Positions 16,156-24,988 of a stretch of DNA of 64,000 nt are shown here, one piece after another. The notes beneath the pieces are model-generated. The model searched no databases. It worked only from the letters and a program-made list of their open reading frames with translations, and was not told where the DNA came from. The stretch is taken from NCBI RefSeq assembly GCF_014055005.1, contig NZ_CP059570.1, forward strand, positions 1-64,000. Reading direction: 5' to 3'. The stretch is from Neisseria dentiae (GTDB lineage Bacteria; Pseudomonadota; Gammaproteobacteria; Burkholderiales; Neisseriaceae). Each line of letters begins with the position of its first letter. Position 1 is the stretch's first letter. The position numbers were made by a program, and so were the translations under genes.

Positions 16156-18129
16156 TCAGCTGCCGATAACCCCGCCGTCGTTTTTGGTGATTACCACGGT
16201 GGCAGCACGCGGTCTGCCGCCTGAGGGGCCGTCGGGCCAGGAGGAAACGGCTTTGGGGTTGTGCGGGTCGCTCAAGCCTTCGCTCGGTTCGCCGGGGTGC
16301 TGGATGTTGATAAACAGGGTTTTGTTGTCGGGCGTGAAGGCGATGCCGGTAACTTCCGCACCCCTGGGGGCGGTGAGGAAGCGGCGGTATTCGCCGCTGC
16401 CGACGATGGTGGCGACCATTTGGTTGTTGCCCATGCCTGCGTATTCTTTTTGGTTGATGGTTGATGAGGAAACGTCGGTTTGAATCCACAGCACGCCGCG
16501 GTGGTCGAACGATAAGCCGTCGGGGCTGCCGAAATCGTCGCCTTTGATGTTGCCTTTGTGCTCGGCTTTGGCGGCCTGTTTGTTGCCGGCCAGCACCAGA
16601 ATATCCCATGTGAAGGCGGTTTGCGTGCCGTCGCCGCCTTTTTCCTGCCAGCGGATGATGTGGCCGAAGCGGTTGTCGTTGCGCGGGTTGGCGGCATCGG
16701 CGCCGGGTTTGCCTTCTTTGCCGCGCTCGTTATTGTTGGTGAGCGTGCAGTAGAGGCTGCCGGAGGCGAACGGGTCGGCGCTGATCCATTCGGGGCGGTC
16801 CATTTTGGTGGCGCCGAGCAGGTCGGCAGCCATGCGGGTTTTCACCAATACTTCGCCTTGGTCGGCAAAACCGTTTTCAGCGGTGAGGCCGTTTTGGCCG
16901 TACACCAGCGGCAGCCAGTCGCCGCTGCCGTCGGCATTGAAGCGGGCAACATACAGCGTGCCTTCTTCCAGCAGGCTCATATTGTGGGTGCGGTTGCCGT
17001 TGTCGGGGCGGTAGGTGTTTTTCGAAACGAATTTGTAGATGTATTCGAAGCGCTGGTCGTCGCCCATATACACGGCCACACGGCCGCCCGGTGTAATGGT
17101 GACTTCGGCGCCTTCGTGTTTGATGCGCCCCAGGGCAGTGTGTTTACGCGGGGTGGATTGCGGGTTGAAAGGATCGATTTCGACCACCCAGCCGAAGCGG
17201 TTGGCTTCGTTAGGGTTTTTATCGCTGTCGAAGCGGTTGTCAACGCCGCTCCACAGGTATTCTTTTTCTTCGCGGCCGATACCGTAACGCTTTTCCAGTG
17301 CGGTCATATTGCCGGAGGGTTTGGTGAAGATGTCGCTCCAGTTTTCTTCGCAGGTCAGATAAGTGCCCCACGGGGTTTTGCCGTTGGCGCAGTTTTGCAT
17401 GGTGCCCAATACGGTGGTGCCGCGCGAATCGGCTGCGGTTTTCATCAGGGCATGGCCGCGTGCCGGGCCGCTGATGCTCATCGGGGTGTTGACGGTGATG
17501 CGGCGCGCGTAGGCAGACGGGCGCACAATTTCCCAGCCGTTGCCGCTGCGGCGCACTTCAACCACCGACACGCCCATGGCGTTTTGGCCTTTGCGGGCTT
17601 TGTTCAAATCCCAGTTGGCGGTGCCGTCGGGAAACAGCAGGCCGTTGTCGATATATTCGTGGTTCATGGCCAAGAGGCCGTGGTCGGCGCGGTTGCTGCC
17701 CAACGGCAGCGGAAAGAACGCCATGCCGTCGTGGTGCATGCCGGCCTGATAGGCTTGTTCCTGTGTGCTGTTGGAGGCATCGGGTTTGAAGGCGGGCATT
17801 TTGCCGGCAATGCCTACGGGGTCGCCCCATTTGTAGAAGGCGCGGGCGGTGTAGCCTTCGGGCACGACTACGGTGTCTTGCGTGGAAAACGGCACGCTTT
17901 TGAAGCCCAGCCGGCGGGCGCGGGCAGATGAGGCGGCGGTTTTTGCCTGTGCGCCGCTGCTTTGCAGCAAACCCAGGGGCAAAACGGCAGCTGCGCCGGC
18001 GGCCGCGCTGCCTTGCAGCAGGCTGCGGCGCGAGAGTTTGGCTTGTAACACTTGGGAAAATGCCGGGTTGCTGCTGGTGTTGCTGATGTCGTCGGCGTGG
18101 CGGTTTTTAATCAGGTAGGGCTTGCTCAT
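16156..18129 (-). CDS. phoX: PhoX-family phosphatase, Tat-exported
   Basis: A 657-residue protein of the PhoX/DUF839 family. Residues 33-62 carry a twin-arginine signal, SRRSLLQGSAAAG, followed by a hydrophobic stretch and AQA, so it is exported folded to the periplasm. The family motifs WGTYLTCEENW, NRFGWVVEIDPF and FGSPDGLSFD are visible. Family enzymes remove phosphate from organic esters using iron and calcium. The last residues read into the flank of the IS3 element without damage. No Pho box was recognised upstream. Confidence 0.85.
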   Translation of the reverse strand: MSKPYLIKNRHADDISNTSSNPAFSQVLQAKLSRRSLLQGSAAAGAAAVLPLGLLQSSGAQAKTAASSARARRLGFKSVPFSTQDTVVVPEGYTARAFYKWGDPVGIAGKMPAFKPDASNSTQEQAYQAGMHHDGMAFFPLPLGSNRADHGLLAMNHEYIDNGLLFPDGTANWDLNKARKGQNAMGVSVVEVRRSGNGWEIVRPSAYARRITVNTPMSISGPARGHALMKTAADSRGTTVLGTMQNCANGKTPWGTYLTCEENWSDIFTKPSGNMTALEKRYGIGREEKEYLWSGVDNRFDSDKNPNEANRFGWVVEIDPFNPQSTPRKHTALGRIKHEGAEVTITPGGRVAVYMGDDQRFEYIYKFVSKNTYRPDNGNRTHNMSLLEEGTLYVARFNADGSGDWLPLVYGQNGLTAENGFADQGEVLVKTRMAADLLGATKMDRPEWISADPFASGSLYCTLTNNNERGKEGKPGADAANPRNDNRFGHIIRWQEKGGDGTQTAFTWDILVLAGNKQAAKAEHKGNIKGDDFGSPDGLSFDHRGVLWIQTDVSSSTINQKEYAGMGNNQMVATIVGSGEYRRFLTAPRGAEVTGIAFTPDNKTLFINIQHPGEPSEGLSDPHNPKAVSSWPDGPSGGRPRAATVVITKNDGGVIGS

Positions 18130-18253
18130 CGGTAAACGCTCCGTTGCTGGTTGTTCGGGTTCAGCAGGAGAGCTTATCGGGCTTGTGTGAAAACTTGATG
18201 ACGAAACGTGAAAGCGGTGTTAACGGATGGGCCGGAGCCTTTGCAAGTTGTTC

Positions 18254-18293
18254 AGGCCGTCTGAAATATTGTGCGGCTGCTTTCAGACGGCCT
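18254..18293 (-). terminator. DUS inverted repeat after the DUF445 gene
   Basis: AGGCCGTCTGAAA and its complement face each other across 14 bases, 24 bases past the stop of the minus-strand DUF445 gene and upstream of phoX. Confidence 0.65.
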
Positions 18294-18317
18294 TTGGGTT
18301 GCGTTTTCAACGGCGGG

Positions 18318-19637
18318 TTAAAACACCCATTGCGACACGCAGTAAATCGCCAACCCCACCAGGCCGCCGACCAGCGTGCCGTTGATGCGGATAAACTGCA
18401 AATCGCGGCCGACGCTCAGCTCCAGTTTTTCCACCATCTGCGAGCTGTCCCAGCCTTTAACCTTGTCGGCCACAAACAGGGCCGCCTTGTCTTTATAGCG
18501 CATCACGAAATCGCGCACCATCAGCGAAATGCGTACGTCGGTGCGGCGCATAAACTGCGGGTAGCGCTGCGCCTGCGCAATCATGTGGTCGAGCAGTTTG
18601 TTCAGTTGCGCCAGCCACAGCGAATCGGCTTTCTGCACGTCGTTTTGCGTCCACGTTTGCAGGCTCTGCCAGCTTTTTTCGAGCATTTCGCGCACGGCGG
18701 GGGATTGGGCGAGCTGCATCTTTCCCTGTTCCAGCCGTTTGTGCCACAGGCGGGAACGGCTCAGGGCGTCGGCCATGCGGTCGTATTGCTCGTTGAAGCT
18801 GCGGTGGATACGGTGGTTCGGGTCGGCCAGCGCGGCGGCCAGATAGCCGTCGGCCCAGTCGAGGGCTTTTTCCGACACCCAGCCGTCCACTTTATCTACC
18901 AGCGTGCCTTTGAGCGAGGCTTTCAGTTTTTCCCAGGCGCTCGGTGCGTCGCTTTCGATTTTGGCCGCCCACTCGCGCAGGTTTTGTTCGAGCAGCAAAC
19001 GGGTTTCGGGGTCTTGCAGCCAGCGGCGTGCCTGTTTCAGCACGGCGTTAAACAGCGTTTCGTGCAAACCTTGCGCTTTCAGGGCCTTGAGGCCGTCTGA
19101 AAGCGTTTTGCCGATTCTTTCGCCGCTGTATTGTTCGGCCAGCAGCATACCCAGAAAACGTGCGGTTTGCTCGGGTTTGGCCACTTTGAAGAGCGCGGGC
19201 AGTTGGGCGGCCAGCCACGGCAGCCATTGGACGCGGGTTTGCGGCCGGGCCAGCCACGCCAGCAGTTTTTCGCTCGGCGCGGCCTGATACACGCGCAATG
19301 CAATCGGCCTGCCTTGCAAAAAATTGTTTTCGATAAACCGCCCCAGTTCGTCGGCAATGCGGTGCTGGTTGCGCGGCAGAATCGCGGTGTGCGGAATCGG
19401 CAGCCCCAGCGGGTGGCGGAACAGCGCGGTAACGGCGAACCAGTCGGCCAGCGCGCCCACCATCGCCGCTTCGGCAAAGGCTTTCACATAACCGAGCGCG
19501 GGATAGTGTTTGACATAAGCGGCCGATGCGGCAAAGAGCACGCAGGCCAGCAGCAACAGCCCCGTGGCCCAGCGGCGGCTTTTTTTCAAACGCGCCCTCG
19601 CCCTGTTGGTGCGGGCTTCGGCAGACAAGGTGTGCAT
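18318..19637 (-). CDS. DUF445 membrane protein
   Basis: A 439-residue protein with one hydrophobic segment near the N-terminus (about 24-43), the DUF445 signature AEAAMVGALADWFAVTALFRHP at about 55-76, a long helical middle and a C-terminal membrane segment (LVGGLVGLAIYCVSQWVF). It resembles E. coli YjiN. The function is unknown; the long charged central part is probably in the cytoplasm or periplasm as a coiled bundle. A strong AGGAGG precedes the ATG. Confidence 0.85.
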   Translation of the reverse strand: MHTLSAEARTNRARARLKKSRRWATGLLLLACVLFAASAAYVKHYPALGYVKAFAEAAMVGALADWFAVTALFRHPLGLPIPHTAILPRNQHRIADELGRFIENNFLQGRPIALRVYQAAPSEKLLAWLARPQTRVQWLPWLAAQLPALFKVAKPEQTARFLGMLLAEQYSGERIGKTLSDGLKALKAQGLHETLFNAVLKQARRWLQDPETRLLLEQNLREWAAKIESDAPSAWEKLKASLKGTLVDKVDGWVSEKALDWADGYLAAALADPNHRIHRSFNEQYDRMADALSRSRLWHKRLEQGKMQLAQSPAVREMLEKSWQSLQTWTQNDVQKADSLWLAQLNKLLDHMIAQAQRYPQFMRRTDVRISLMVRDFVMRYKDKAALFVADKVKGWDSSQMVEKLELSVGRDLQFIRINGTLVGGLVGLAIYCVSQWVF

Positions 19638-20022
19638 GGCGGCCTCCTGAATACGGTGGTTTTGATTATACCGTTTCGGCCGCAGCGGATAAAACGCTTG
19701 TGGAAATGCTTAATTTTTAGGCAGTTGGATTTTTTTTTGGAAAATAATGGGCTTAAGCGTTTTATCCACAAACCATGCACACGCAGGTAAACAGGTTCAC
19801 GGGATTGTCTGCTTTGGTGCTTAAATTTTAAGCATGTTAAATTTTCCGTTATATTTCAACGGCGGTTTAATGTTATCCACAGAATACGCACAATATTTTC
19901 GGCGGTTGGCGTGGGTAATTTGGGGCGGATAGGGCGGTTGGGTAGGGGAGTGTTTATTGTATGCGGGAACAATTTTGCAAAGGTTTCGGCAAGCTTGAAC
20001 AAGCCTGCCTTTTTCTACGCCT
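19638..20022. other. AT-rich intergenic region with two perfect DnaA boxes (candidate origin)
   Basis: No gene is seen. TTATCCACA occurs twice (19762-19770 and 19873-19881). A 13-base inverted repeat, GGATAAAACGCTT at 19687 and its complement ending at 19767, brackets an AT-rich tract with a run of nine T (19730-19738). A weaker box (TTATCCGCT) lies at the start of the first arm. AT-rich DNA continues to about 19860. This has the look of an origin or a DnaA-controlled site, but the boxes are few and there is no DnaA gene beside it. Confidence 0.45.
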
Positions 20023-20054
20023 GAGGCCGTCTGAAAACATTTTCAGACGGCCTC
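20023..20054 (-). terminator. DUS inverted repeat after plsC
   Basis: GAGGCCGTCTGAAAA pairs with TTTTCAGACGGCCTC, nearly without a loop, 22 bases past the plsC stop on the minus strand. Confidence 0.7.
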
Positions 20055-20076
20055 AGGTTTTGTTTGCTGGCTGCTG

Positions 20077-20847
20077 TCAAACGGTTACGTCTTCCAGCAC
20101 TTTCTCGCGCACATAGGTTTCGGCGGCATCTTTCAGCGCAAAGCGGTCTTGGCCGGGGAGGGCGGCGGGGTGTATCGGTTTGGCGAAATCCACGCGGATA
20201 TGCAGCTCGGGCATGGAAACGATGCGCCATAGCGATTTGGCCAGGCTCACATTGGCATAAGAGGGGATATCGGTGCGGCGGCCGTTGTGGTCGTAGTAGC
20301 GCAAAACCATGGTTTGAATCGGCGCGCCGGCATCCATCGCCGACTGGAACAGCGCGGCTTTGAACGGCAGCACGTCCAGCCCCGACGAAGTTTTGGCCTC
20401 GGGGAAAAAGCTGACGTTCTGCCCGGCTTTCAGGGCGGCGGCGATGGCTTGGTTGATCGGTTCCACATCTTTGCGCGAATTGCGGTTGATAAACACCGTG
20501 CCGGCGTTGCGGCCCATTTTGCCTAACACGGGCCAGGTGCTGATTTCCTGTTTGGCGATAAAGCTGCTGGGAAACAGCGCGCTCATGGCGAAAATATCCA
20601 GCCACGAAACATGGTTGGCCACCACCAGCGTGCCGCTCACATGAAAGTGTTCGGGCGGCGTGGTAACGTTGAGTTTCGCGCCTACTGCCTGCAAAGCGGT
20701 GGAACCCAGCGTAATCAGTGCCTTGTCGCGCGCCTGCGGGTCGCTGCCGTCGAGGTTGCTCAAGTTGCGGCCGGTTTTAAACAGCCAAACGGCAAGCTTG
20801 GCCAAGCGTGCGAGGCGCAGGGAAATCGGGGCTTTTTGTCGGGACAT
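20077..20847 (-). CDS. plsC: 1-Acyl-sn-glycerol-3-phosphate acyltransferase
   Basis: Membrane-associated acyltransferase that makes phosphatidic acid from lysophosphatidic acid. The 256-residue protein has the NHVSWLD motif (the family's NHxxxxD; about 78-84) and FPEAKTSSG (family motif FPEGTRS-like; about 148-156). Meningococci carry related enzymes called NlaA/NlaB; I cannot tell which paralogue this is. It stands alone between the AT-rich region and an IS5 element. No strong ribosome site was seen before the ATG. Confidence 0.87.
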   Translation of the reverse strand: MSRQKAPISLRLARLAKLAVWLFKTGRNLSNLDGSDPQARDKALITLGSTALQAVGAKLNVTTPPEHFHVSGTLVVANHVSWLDIFAMSALFPSSFIAKQEISTWPVLGKMGRNAGTVFINRNSRKDVEPINQAIAAALKAGQNVSFFPEAKTSSGLDVLPFKAALFQSAMDAGAPIQTMVLRYYDHNGRRTDIPSYANVSLAKSLWRIVSMPELHIRVDFAKPIHPAALPGQDRFALKDAAETYVREKVLEDVTV

Positions 20848-20996
20848 GGTGCGGCGGTTGTGAAAGGTGTGGGCGGGGATTATAACAAGCGGCAGGGGTT
20901 AGCGGAACGCGGGGCGGGTTAAGGCACGAGGAAAGCTGTGTAAAGTTGGGCGGTGTTTTCAGACGGCCTTAGGGTCTGTCGACATTCAAGTTTTCA

Positions 20997-21347
20997 GTGT
21001 ATCCTATCCTCATGACCAGATATATTCTGACCGATGCACAGTGGGCAAAAATTGAGCCTTTATGCCAAGGAAAAGTTGGCGATGCCGGCCGAACCGCTGT
21101 CGATAACCGATTATTTATAGAAGCCATACTATGGATTATCCGTACCGGCAGTCCTTGGCGCGATCTGCCCGAAGAGTTCGGTAATTGGAAAAGTATCCAC
21201 AAACGCTACCGCAGATGGGTCTTGGCCGACCGTTTTCATGATATTTTTGAAGAACTGAACCGTGATCTCGATATGGAGTATGTCATGATTGACGGCACAA
21301 TTGTCAAAATTCACCGCCACGGTCAGGGTGCAAAAGGGGGACTCTAA
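20997..21347 (+). CDS. IS5-family transposase, N-terminal frame
   Basis: Frame of 116 residues with the DUF4096-type N-terminal domain (RYILTDAQWAKIEPL) and the first catalytic Asp in YVMIDGTIVKIH. It ends AKGGL at a shift site: GCA AAA GGG GGA contains the heptamer A AAA GGG in the right phase for -1 slippage, which would continue into the next frame as GTLNQAIGQSKGG. The likely true start is the ATG of MTRYIL at 21012. Confidence 0.85.
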   Translation: MYPILMTRYILTDAQWAKIEPLCQGKVGDAGRTAVDNRLFIEAILWIIRTGSPWRDLPEEFGNWKSIHKRYRRWVLADRFHDIFEELNRDLDMEYVMIDGTIVKIHRHGQGAKGGL

Positions 21348-21376
21348 ATCAGGCCATCGGCCAATCCAAAGGCGGG

Positions 21377-21751
21377 ATGACGACCAAGATTTTGGCTATG
21401 GTGGATGCTTTGGGGAACCTGATTGACTTCAAACTGATGCCTGGTCAGCGCAATGACATTTGCGGCGTAGAACCGCTGATTAAAGAAAAGGAATTTGATG
21501 CTTTATTGGCGGATAAAGCCTTTGATGCCGACTGGCTGGTCGAAGAGTTGACCGAAAGGGGGAGTAAGGTGGTTATTCCGCCGCGTAACAACCGCAAATT
21601 GCAGCGGGAACACGACAAGATGATGTATTGCTGGCGACATTTGATTGAGAACTTTTTTGCAAACTCAAAGAATTCAAAAAGATTGCGATGCGCGCAGAAA
21701 AAACCGACCAATCTTTTGCTGCCAATATTTACCTTGCTGCTGCCGTATTGA
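21377..21751 (+). pseudogene. IS5-family transposase, C-terminal frame, frameshifted
   Basis: Contains the second catalytic Asp region (LLADKAFDADWLVEEL) and the start of the third (MMYCWRHLIENFFA). From there the expected continuation (LKEFKKIAMRAEKTDQSFAA) is found one frame over, ending at a stop near 21766. One A appears to be missing at about 21663. The Glu region is kept, but the last 40 residues are wrong. Confidence 0.82.
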
Positions 21752-21822
21752 AATTAAGGTAAACTTGAATGTCGACAGACCCTAGGGCATTTTTGCAAGG
21801 TTTCAGGCCGTCTGAAAGGGCG

Positions 21823-22650
21823 CTATTTTTGGCAGTGGCCGCAGTAAAACGTGCCGCGCTGCCCCAGCGTTTCTTTCAAAATCAAACGGCCGCATTGCGG
21901 GCAGGGCTGGTTGTGCCGGCCGTAAACCGTGTATTCCTGCTGGAAATAACCGCTTTTGCCTTCGCTGTCAACGAAGTCGCGCAGGGTGCTGCCGCCCGCA
22001 GCGATCGCGCGTTGCAGCACCGAGCGTATGGCTTCCGCCAGCTTCGCGCATTCTTTCCTGCTGACTTTGCAGGCGGGGCGTTTGGGCGAAATGCCCGCTT
22101 TAAACAGGCTTTCGTTGGCGTAGATATTGCCCACGCCCACCACCACCGCATTATCCATCAGCGAGAGCTTCACGGCGCGTTTCTGCGTGCGCAGCCTGCC
22201 GTAGAGATAGGCGGCGTCGAATGCGTCGCCCAACGGTTCGGGGCCGAGCGCGGCCAACAGCGGATGGTGTTCGGCGGCGCCCGCAAACCACAGCATCATG
22301 CCGAAGCGGCGCGGGTCGTGGTAGCGCAGCACCGTGCCGTTGGCAAAAACGATGTCGAGATGGTCGTGCTTGCCCGCTTCGGCGGCCTGCGTGCCGTTTG
22401 CCGTAAAAATCCGCAGGCTGCCCGACATACCCAGATGCACCAGCAGCAGGCCGGTAGGAAAATGAATCAGCAGATATTTGGCCCGGCGTGTGCAGCTTTG
22501 CACCGTTTGCCCGCTCAGAATTTCCGCCAAACCGGGCGTAACGGGAAAACGCAGCTTGGGTTGGCGCACCGCCACCGATGCAACGGTTTGGCCGTTTATA
22601 TGGGGCGCGATGCCGCGCAGGGTGGTTTCGACTTCGGGCAGTTCGGGCAT
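21823..22650 (-). CDS. mutM: Formamidopyrimidine-DNA glycosylase
   Basis: Base-excision repair enzyme that removes 8-oxoguanine and formamidopyrimidines and nicks the site. The 275-residue protein has the catalytic N-terminus PELPEVET (Pro2, Glu3), the helix-two-turn-helix with [10 protein letters not shown] and a C-terminal zinc finger with four cysteines (CPQCGRLI...FYCGHC). Normal family length. It is flanked by the IS5 element downstream and a repeat-rich gap upstream. Confidence 0.96.
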   Translation of the reverse strand: MPELPEVETTLRGIAPHINGQTVASVAVRQPKLRFPVTPGLAEILSGQTVQSCTRRAKYLLIHFPTGLLLVHLGMSGSLRIFTANGTQAAEAGKHDHLDIVFANGTVLRYHDPRRFGMMLWFAGAAEHHPLLAALGPEPLGDAFDAAYLYGRLRTQKRAVKLSLMDNAVVVGVGNIYANESLFKAGISPKRPACKVSRKECAKLAEAIRSVLQRAIAAGGSTLRDFVDSEGKSGYFQQEYTVYGRHNQPCPQCGRLILKETLGQRGTFYCGHCQK

Positions 22651-22719
22651 AAAGCGCTTTCGTGTCGGGTGAATATTGGTGTGATTCGGTTATCCGGCGG
22701 TGTGGCCGCTTTCAGACGG

Positions 22720-22895
22720 CCTGAAGCCTTTGCGGGTTATTCCGGCATCTTAAAAATCTGCGTCATGCTCGGGCTTACCCCGAGCATCTTATTGTTTTTA
22801 GAGAAAATAACAGATACCCGGGTCAAGCCCGGGTATGAAGAAACATAAATAAATTCGGGATTAAAACGTATTTTTGCAAAGGCTTCGATCTGAGA
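22720..22895. repeat. NIME-like repeat cluster between mutM and tyrS
   Basis: A module bounded by AAGCCTTTGCGG (22730) and TTTTTGCAAAGGCTTCG (22872) contains two facing palindromes of the CTCGGG...CCCGAG type (22765-22790 and 22812-22838). The sequence TTCGGGATTAAAACG before the right end recurs at 3048 and 3549. Confidence 0.6.
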
Positions 22896-24194
22896 TTATT
22901 TCCACACCAAGAGTGCATGGTTGCGTTTGCCGCGGCGCACGATGGTGTATTTGCCGAAACGCTTGTGTGCATCGGTTAACAAATAAGCATCATCGGGTTT
23001 TTCCGCCGCGTGGTCGGGGTTGTTTTTCTCGGCTGCTTGGCCGTTTAAGAACACCGCATTGCTGCCCACGAAACCGCGCGCTTCTTTGTTGGACGAAGCC
23101 AGTTGCGCCGTTACCAGCGCTTCCACCACGTTCAGACGGCCTGACACCTGAAACGCAGGCAAACCGTCGAGCGCGAGTTGTTCAAAGTCGGCTTCGGTGA
23201 GCTTGCTTTGGTCTTCGGCAAACAGGCTTTCGGTGATGCGCTGCGCCGCTTGCAAGGCTTCTTCGCCGTGAATCAGGCGCGTCATTTCTTCGGCCAGAAT
23301 GCGTTGCGCTTCGGGTTTGGTGCCGCTCTCTTTGTCTTTCGCTTCGATTTCGTCAATCTGTTCGACGGTTAAGAATGTGAAGTATTTCAAGAATTTATAC
23401 ACATCGGCATCGGCCACTTTCAGCCAGAACTGGTAAAACTGATACGGCGAGGTTTTCTTCGCGTTCAGCCATACCGCGCCGCCTTCGGTTTTGCCGAATT
23501 TGGTGCCGTCGGATTTCGTTACCAGCGGCAGGGTCAGGCCGAACACTTGTTTCTGGTGCAGACGGCGCGTGGTTTCGATGCCCCAAGTGATGTTGCCCCA
23601 TTGGTCGGAACCGCCGATTTGCAGGGTAACGCCATGACGTTTGTTCAACTCGGCAAAATCATAGCCTTGCAGCAGGGCATAGGAAAACTCGGTAAAGGAA
23701 ATGCCCACATCGTCGCGTTCGATGCGCTGTTTTACCGATTCTTTCGCCAGCATGGCGTTCACGGAGAAATGCTTGCCGATGTCGCGCAGGAAATCCAAGC
23801 AGCCCATGCCGCCGAACCAATCGGCATTGTTGGCCATAATCGCGGCGTTGTCGCCTTCGAAACTCAAAAACGGTTTGAGTTGGTTGCGAATGCTTTCCAC
23901 CCAGCCCGCCACCGTTTCCGCCGTATTCAAGCTGCGCTCAACGGCTTTGAAACTCGGATCGCCGATCATACCCGTTGCCCCGCCCACCAGTGCAACTGGC
24001 GTATGCCCCGCCAGTTGGAAGCGGCGCAAGGCCAACACGGGCAGCAGATGGCCGATGTGCAGGCTGTCGGCGGTGGGGTCGAAACCGCAGTAGAGCGCGA
24101 TTTTCTGTTCGTTGAGCAAAGCGTCTAAGGCTTCGAGGTCGGTGGTTTGCGCGATTAAGCCGCGCGATTGGAGGTCTTGGATAATGGAGGTCAT
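22896..24194 (-). CDS. tyrS: Tyrosyl-tRNA synthetase
   Basis: Class I aminoacyl-tRNA synthetase charging tRNA-Tyr. The 432-residue protein has the ATP-binding HIGH motif in [10 protein letters not shown] near 46-49, the tyrosine-specificity region, the KFGKT signature loop near 235, and a C-terminal S4 RNA-binding domain (from about 360, [20 protein letters not shown]). Usual length. REP hairpins lie just upstream of its start. Confidence 0.97.
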   Translation of the reverse strand: MTSIIQDLQSRGLIAQTTDLEALDALLNEQKIALYCGFDPTADSLHIGHLLPVLALRRFQLAGHTPVALVGGATGMIGDPSFKAVERSLNTAETVAGWVESIRNQLKPFLSFEGDNAAIMANNADWFGGMGCLDFLRDIGKHFSVNAMLAKESVKQRIERDDVGISFTEFSYALLQGYDFAELNKRHGVTLQIGGSDQWGNITWGIETTRRLHQKQVFGLTLPLVTKSDGTKFGKTEGGAVWLNAKKTSPYQFYQFWLKVADADVYKFLKYFTFLTVEQIDEIEAKDKESGTKPEAQRILAEEMTRLIHGEEALQAAQRITESLFAEDQSKLTEADFEQLALDGLPAFQVSGRLNVVEALVTAQLASSNKEARGFVGSNAVFLNGQAAEKNNPDHAAEKPDDAYLLTDAHKRFGKYTIVRRGKRNHALLVWK

Positions 24195-24213
24195 GTTGTT
24201 TCCGTGGTGTTAT

Positions 24214-24278
24214 GTAGGCTGGGCTTTAGCCCAGCAAATCATTAATAACAGTTATTGCCGAGCTAAAGCCCGTCTTAC
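24214..24278. repeat. REP hairpin pair, left of RAYT
   Basis: GTAGGCTGGGCTTTAGCCCA (24214 on) and a diverged inverted partner, TGCCGAGCTAAAGCCCGTCT (24256 on), form a back-to-back pair. Each unit can fold around GGGCTTTAGCCC. This is the usual substrate architecture (BIME) of a RAYT transposase. Confidence 0.8.
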
Positions 24279-24293
24279 TTAAATTTTTCGGTA

Positions 24294-24818
24294 TTAATCC
24301 GTATAAATATCCGCATCGGGGTTGCCGCCCCAATCTTGCGGATAAACTCTCTGTTGTATACACCGCTGAAATGTCGAATAAGGCCAATCTTTTACAGCAT
24401 CAACACAGCCGTGTTTGACAGGATTGTAATGAATATAATCCATATGGTTGGCGAAATCCTGCTGATTTCGGATGGTGTGTTCCCAATAGCGCCGCTGCCA
24501 AATACCGCGCTCCCGTTTTGCCAAACGGCTGTTGCTCACAAATTCATCATTAGGCAACCGTCGGGAAAAACCAGCTTTCAAGTTGGCAACTATCGGTGCG
24601 CAATCCGATTGGTTTTCCGGTAGGGTAATTAACATATGAACATGGTCGGGCAAGACTGCAACAGCGTGTGTTTCGAACCGATAACGCATACGGGCATCAC
24701 GATATGCCTGCCTGAAGGCGTTAATGTGTTTCACCAATAAATGACTGCTGCGGTCTTCCAAAACCAACGTCAGAAAAAAGCAGCCGCCTGCTGCGCGGTT
24801 GCGAAGATAAGTACGCAT
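24294..24818 (-). CDS. REP-associated tyrosine transposase (RAYT)
   Basis: A 174-residue Y1-transposase-like protein. The HUH motif is seen in LPDHVHMLITLP near 57-68, and the catalytic tyrosine region in HMDYIHYNPVKHG near 137-149. RAYTs cut and move REP hairpins. Here hairpin pairs flank the gene on both sides (24214-24278 and 24883-24970), the arrangement called a REPtron. It lies between tyrS and an AT-rich orphan gene. Confidence 0.9.
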   Translation of the reverse strand: MRTYLRNRAAGGCFFLTLVLEDRSSHLLVKHINAFRQAYRDARMRYRFETHAVAVLPDHVHMLITLPENQSDCAPIVANLKAGFSRRLPNDEFVSNSRLAKRERGIWQRRYWEHTIRNQQDFANHMDYIHYNPVKHGCVDAVKDWPYSTFQRCIQQRVYPQDWGGNPDADIYTD

Positions 24819-24882
24819 TTTCAGACGGCCTTGTAATGTGTTTGGTTATGTTTGTGTTATGATTGAGGTTGTCGTAATCGCC

Positions 24883-24970
24883 GTAGGCCGGGCTTTAGCC
24901 GGCAATGACTGATATACACTATGGTTGTGCTGGGCTAAAGCCCAGCCTACTGCGACTAAAGCCCAACCCA
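24883..24970. repeat. REP hairpins, right of RAYT
   Basis: GTAGGCCGGGCTTTAGCCGG (24883 on) and the inverted unit TGCTGGGCTAAAGCCCAGCC (24928 on), followed by a partial third unit ACTAAAGCCCAACCCAC. Same sequence type as the left pair; the compensating changes in the first unit (GGCCGG/CCGG) keep the hairpin. Confidence 0.8.
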
Positions 24971-24988
24971 CTAAAAATAACTAGATAA

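Larger units (their letters stand above)
20971..21783 (+). mobile_element. IS5-family insertion sequence with a frameshifted transposase
   Basis: Terminal inverted repeats AGGGTCTGTCGACATTCAAG and its complement bound the element, with TA at each junction. Two overlapping frames make up the transposase. A single-base loss near 21663 breaks the last part, so this copy is probably inactive. It lies between plsC and mutM and is not inside a gene. Confidence 0.9.

Noticed and set aside
16558..17931. A 457-residue plus-strand frame opposite phoX
   Set aside because: Gly/Ala/Val/His-rich antisense translation, no domain, while phoX shows a Tat signal and family motifs throughout.
19762..19881. The two DnaA boxes as firm proof of oriC
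   Set aside because: Two boxes are too few for certainty and gene orientation gives no support; kept only as a candidate.
24214..24970. REP hairpins as rho-independent terminators for tyrS or the orphan gene
   Set aside because: No T run follows and they bracket a RAYT gene in pairs; the REP explanation fits better, though some termination is possible.
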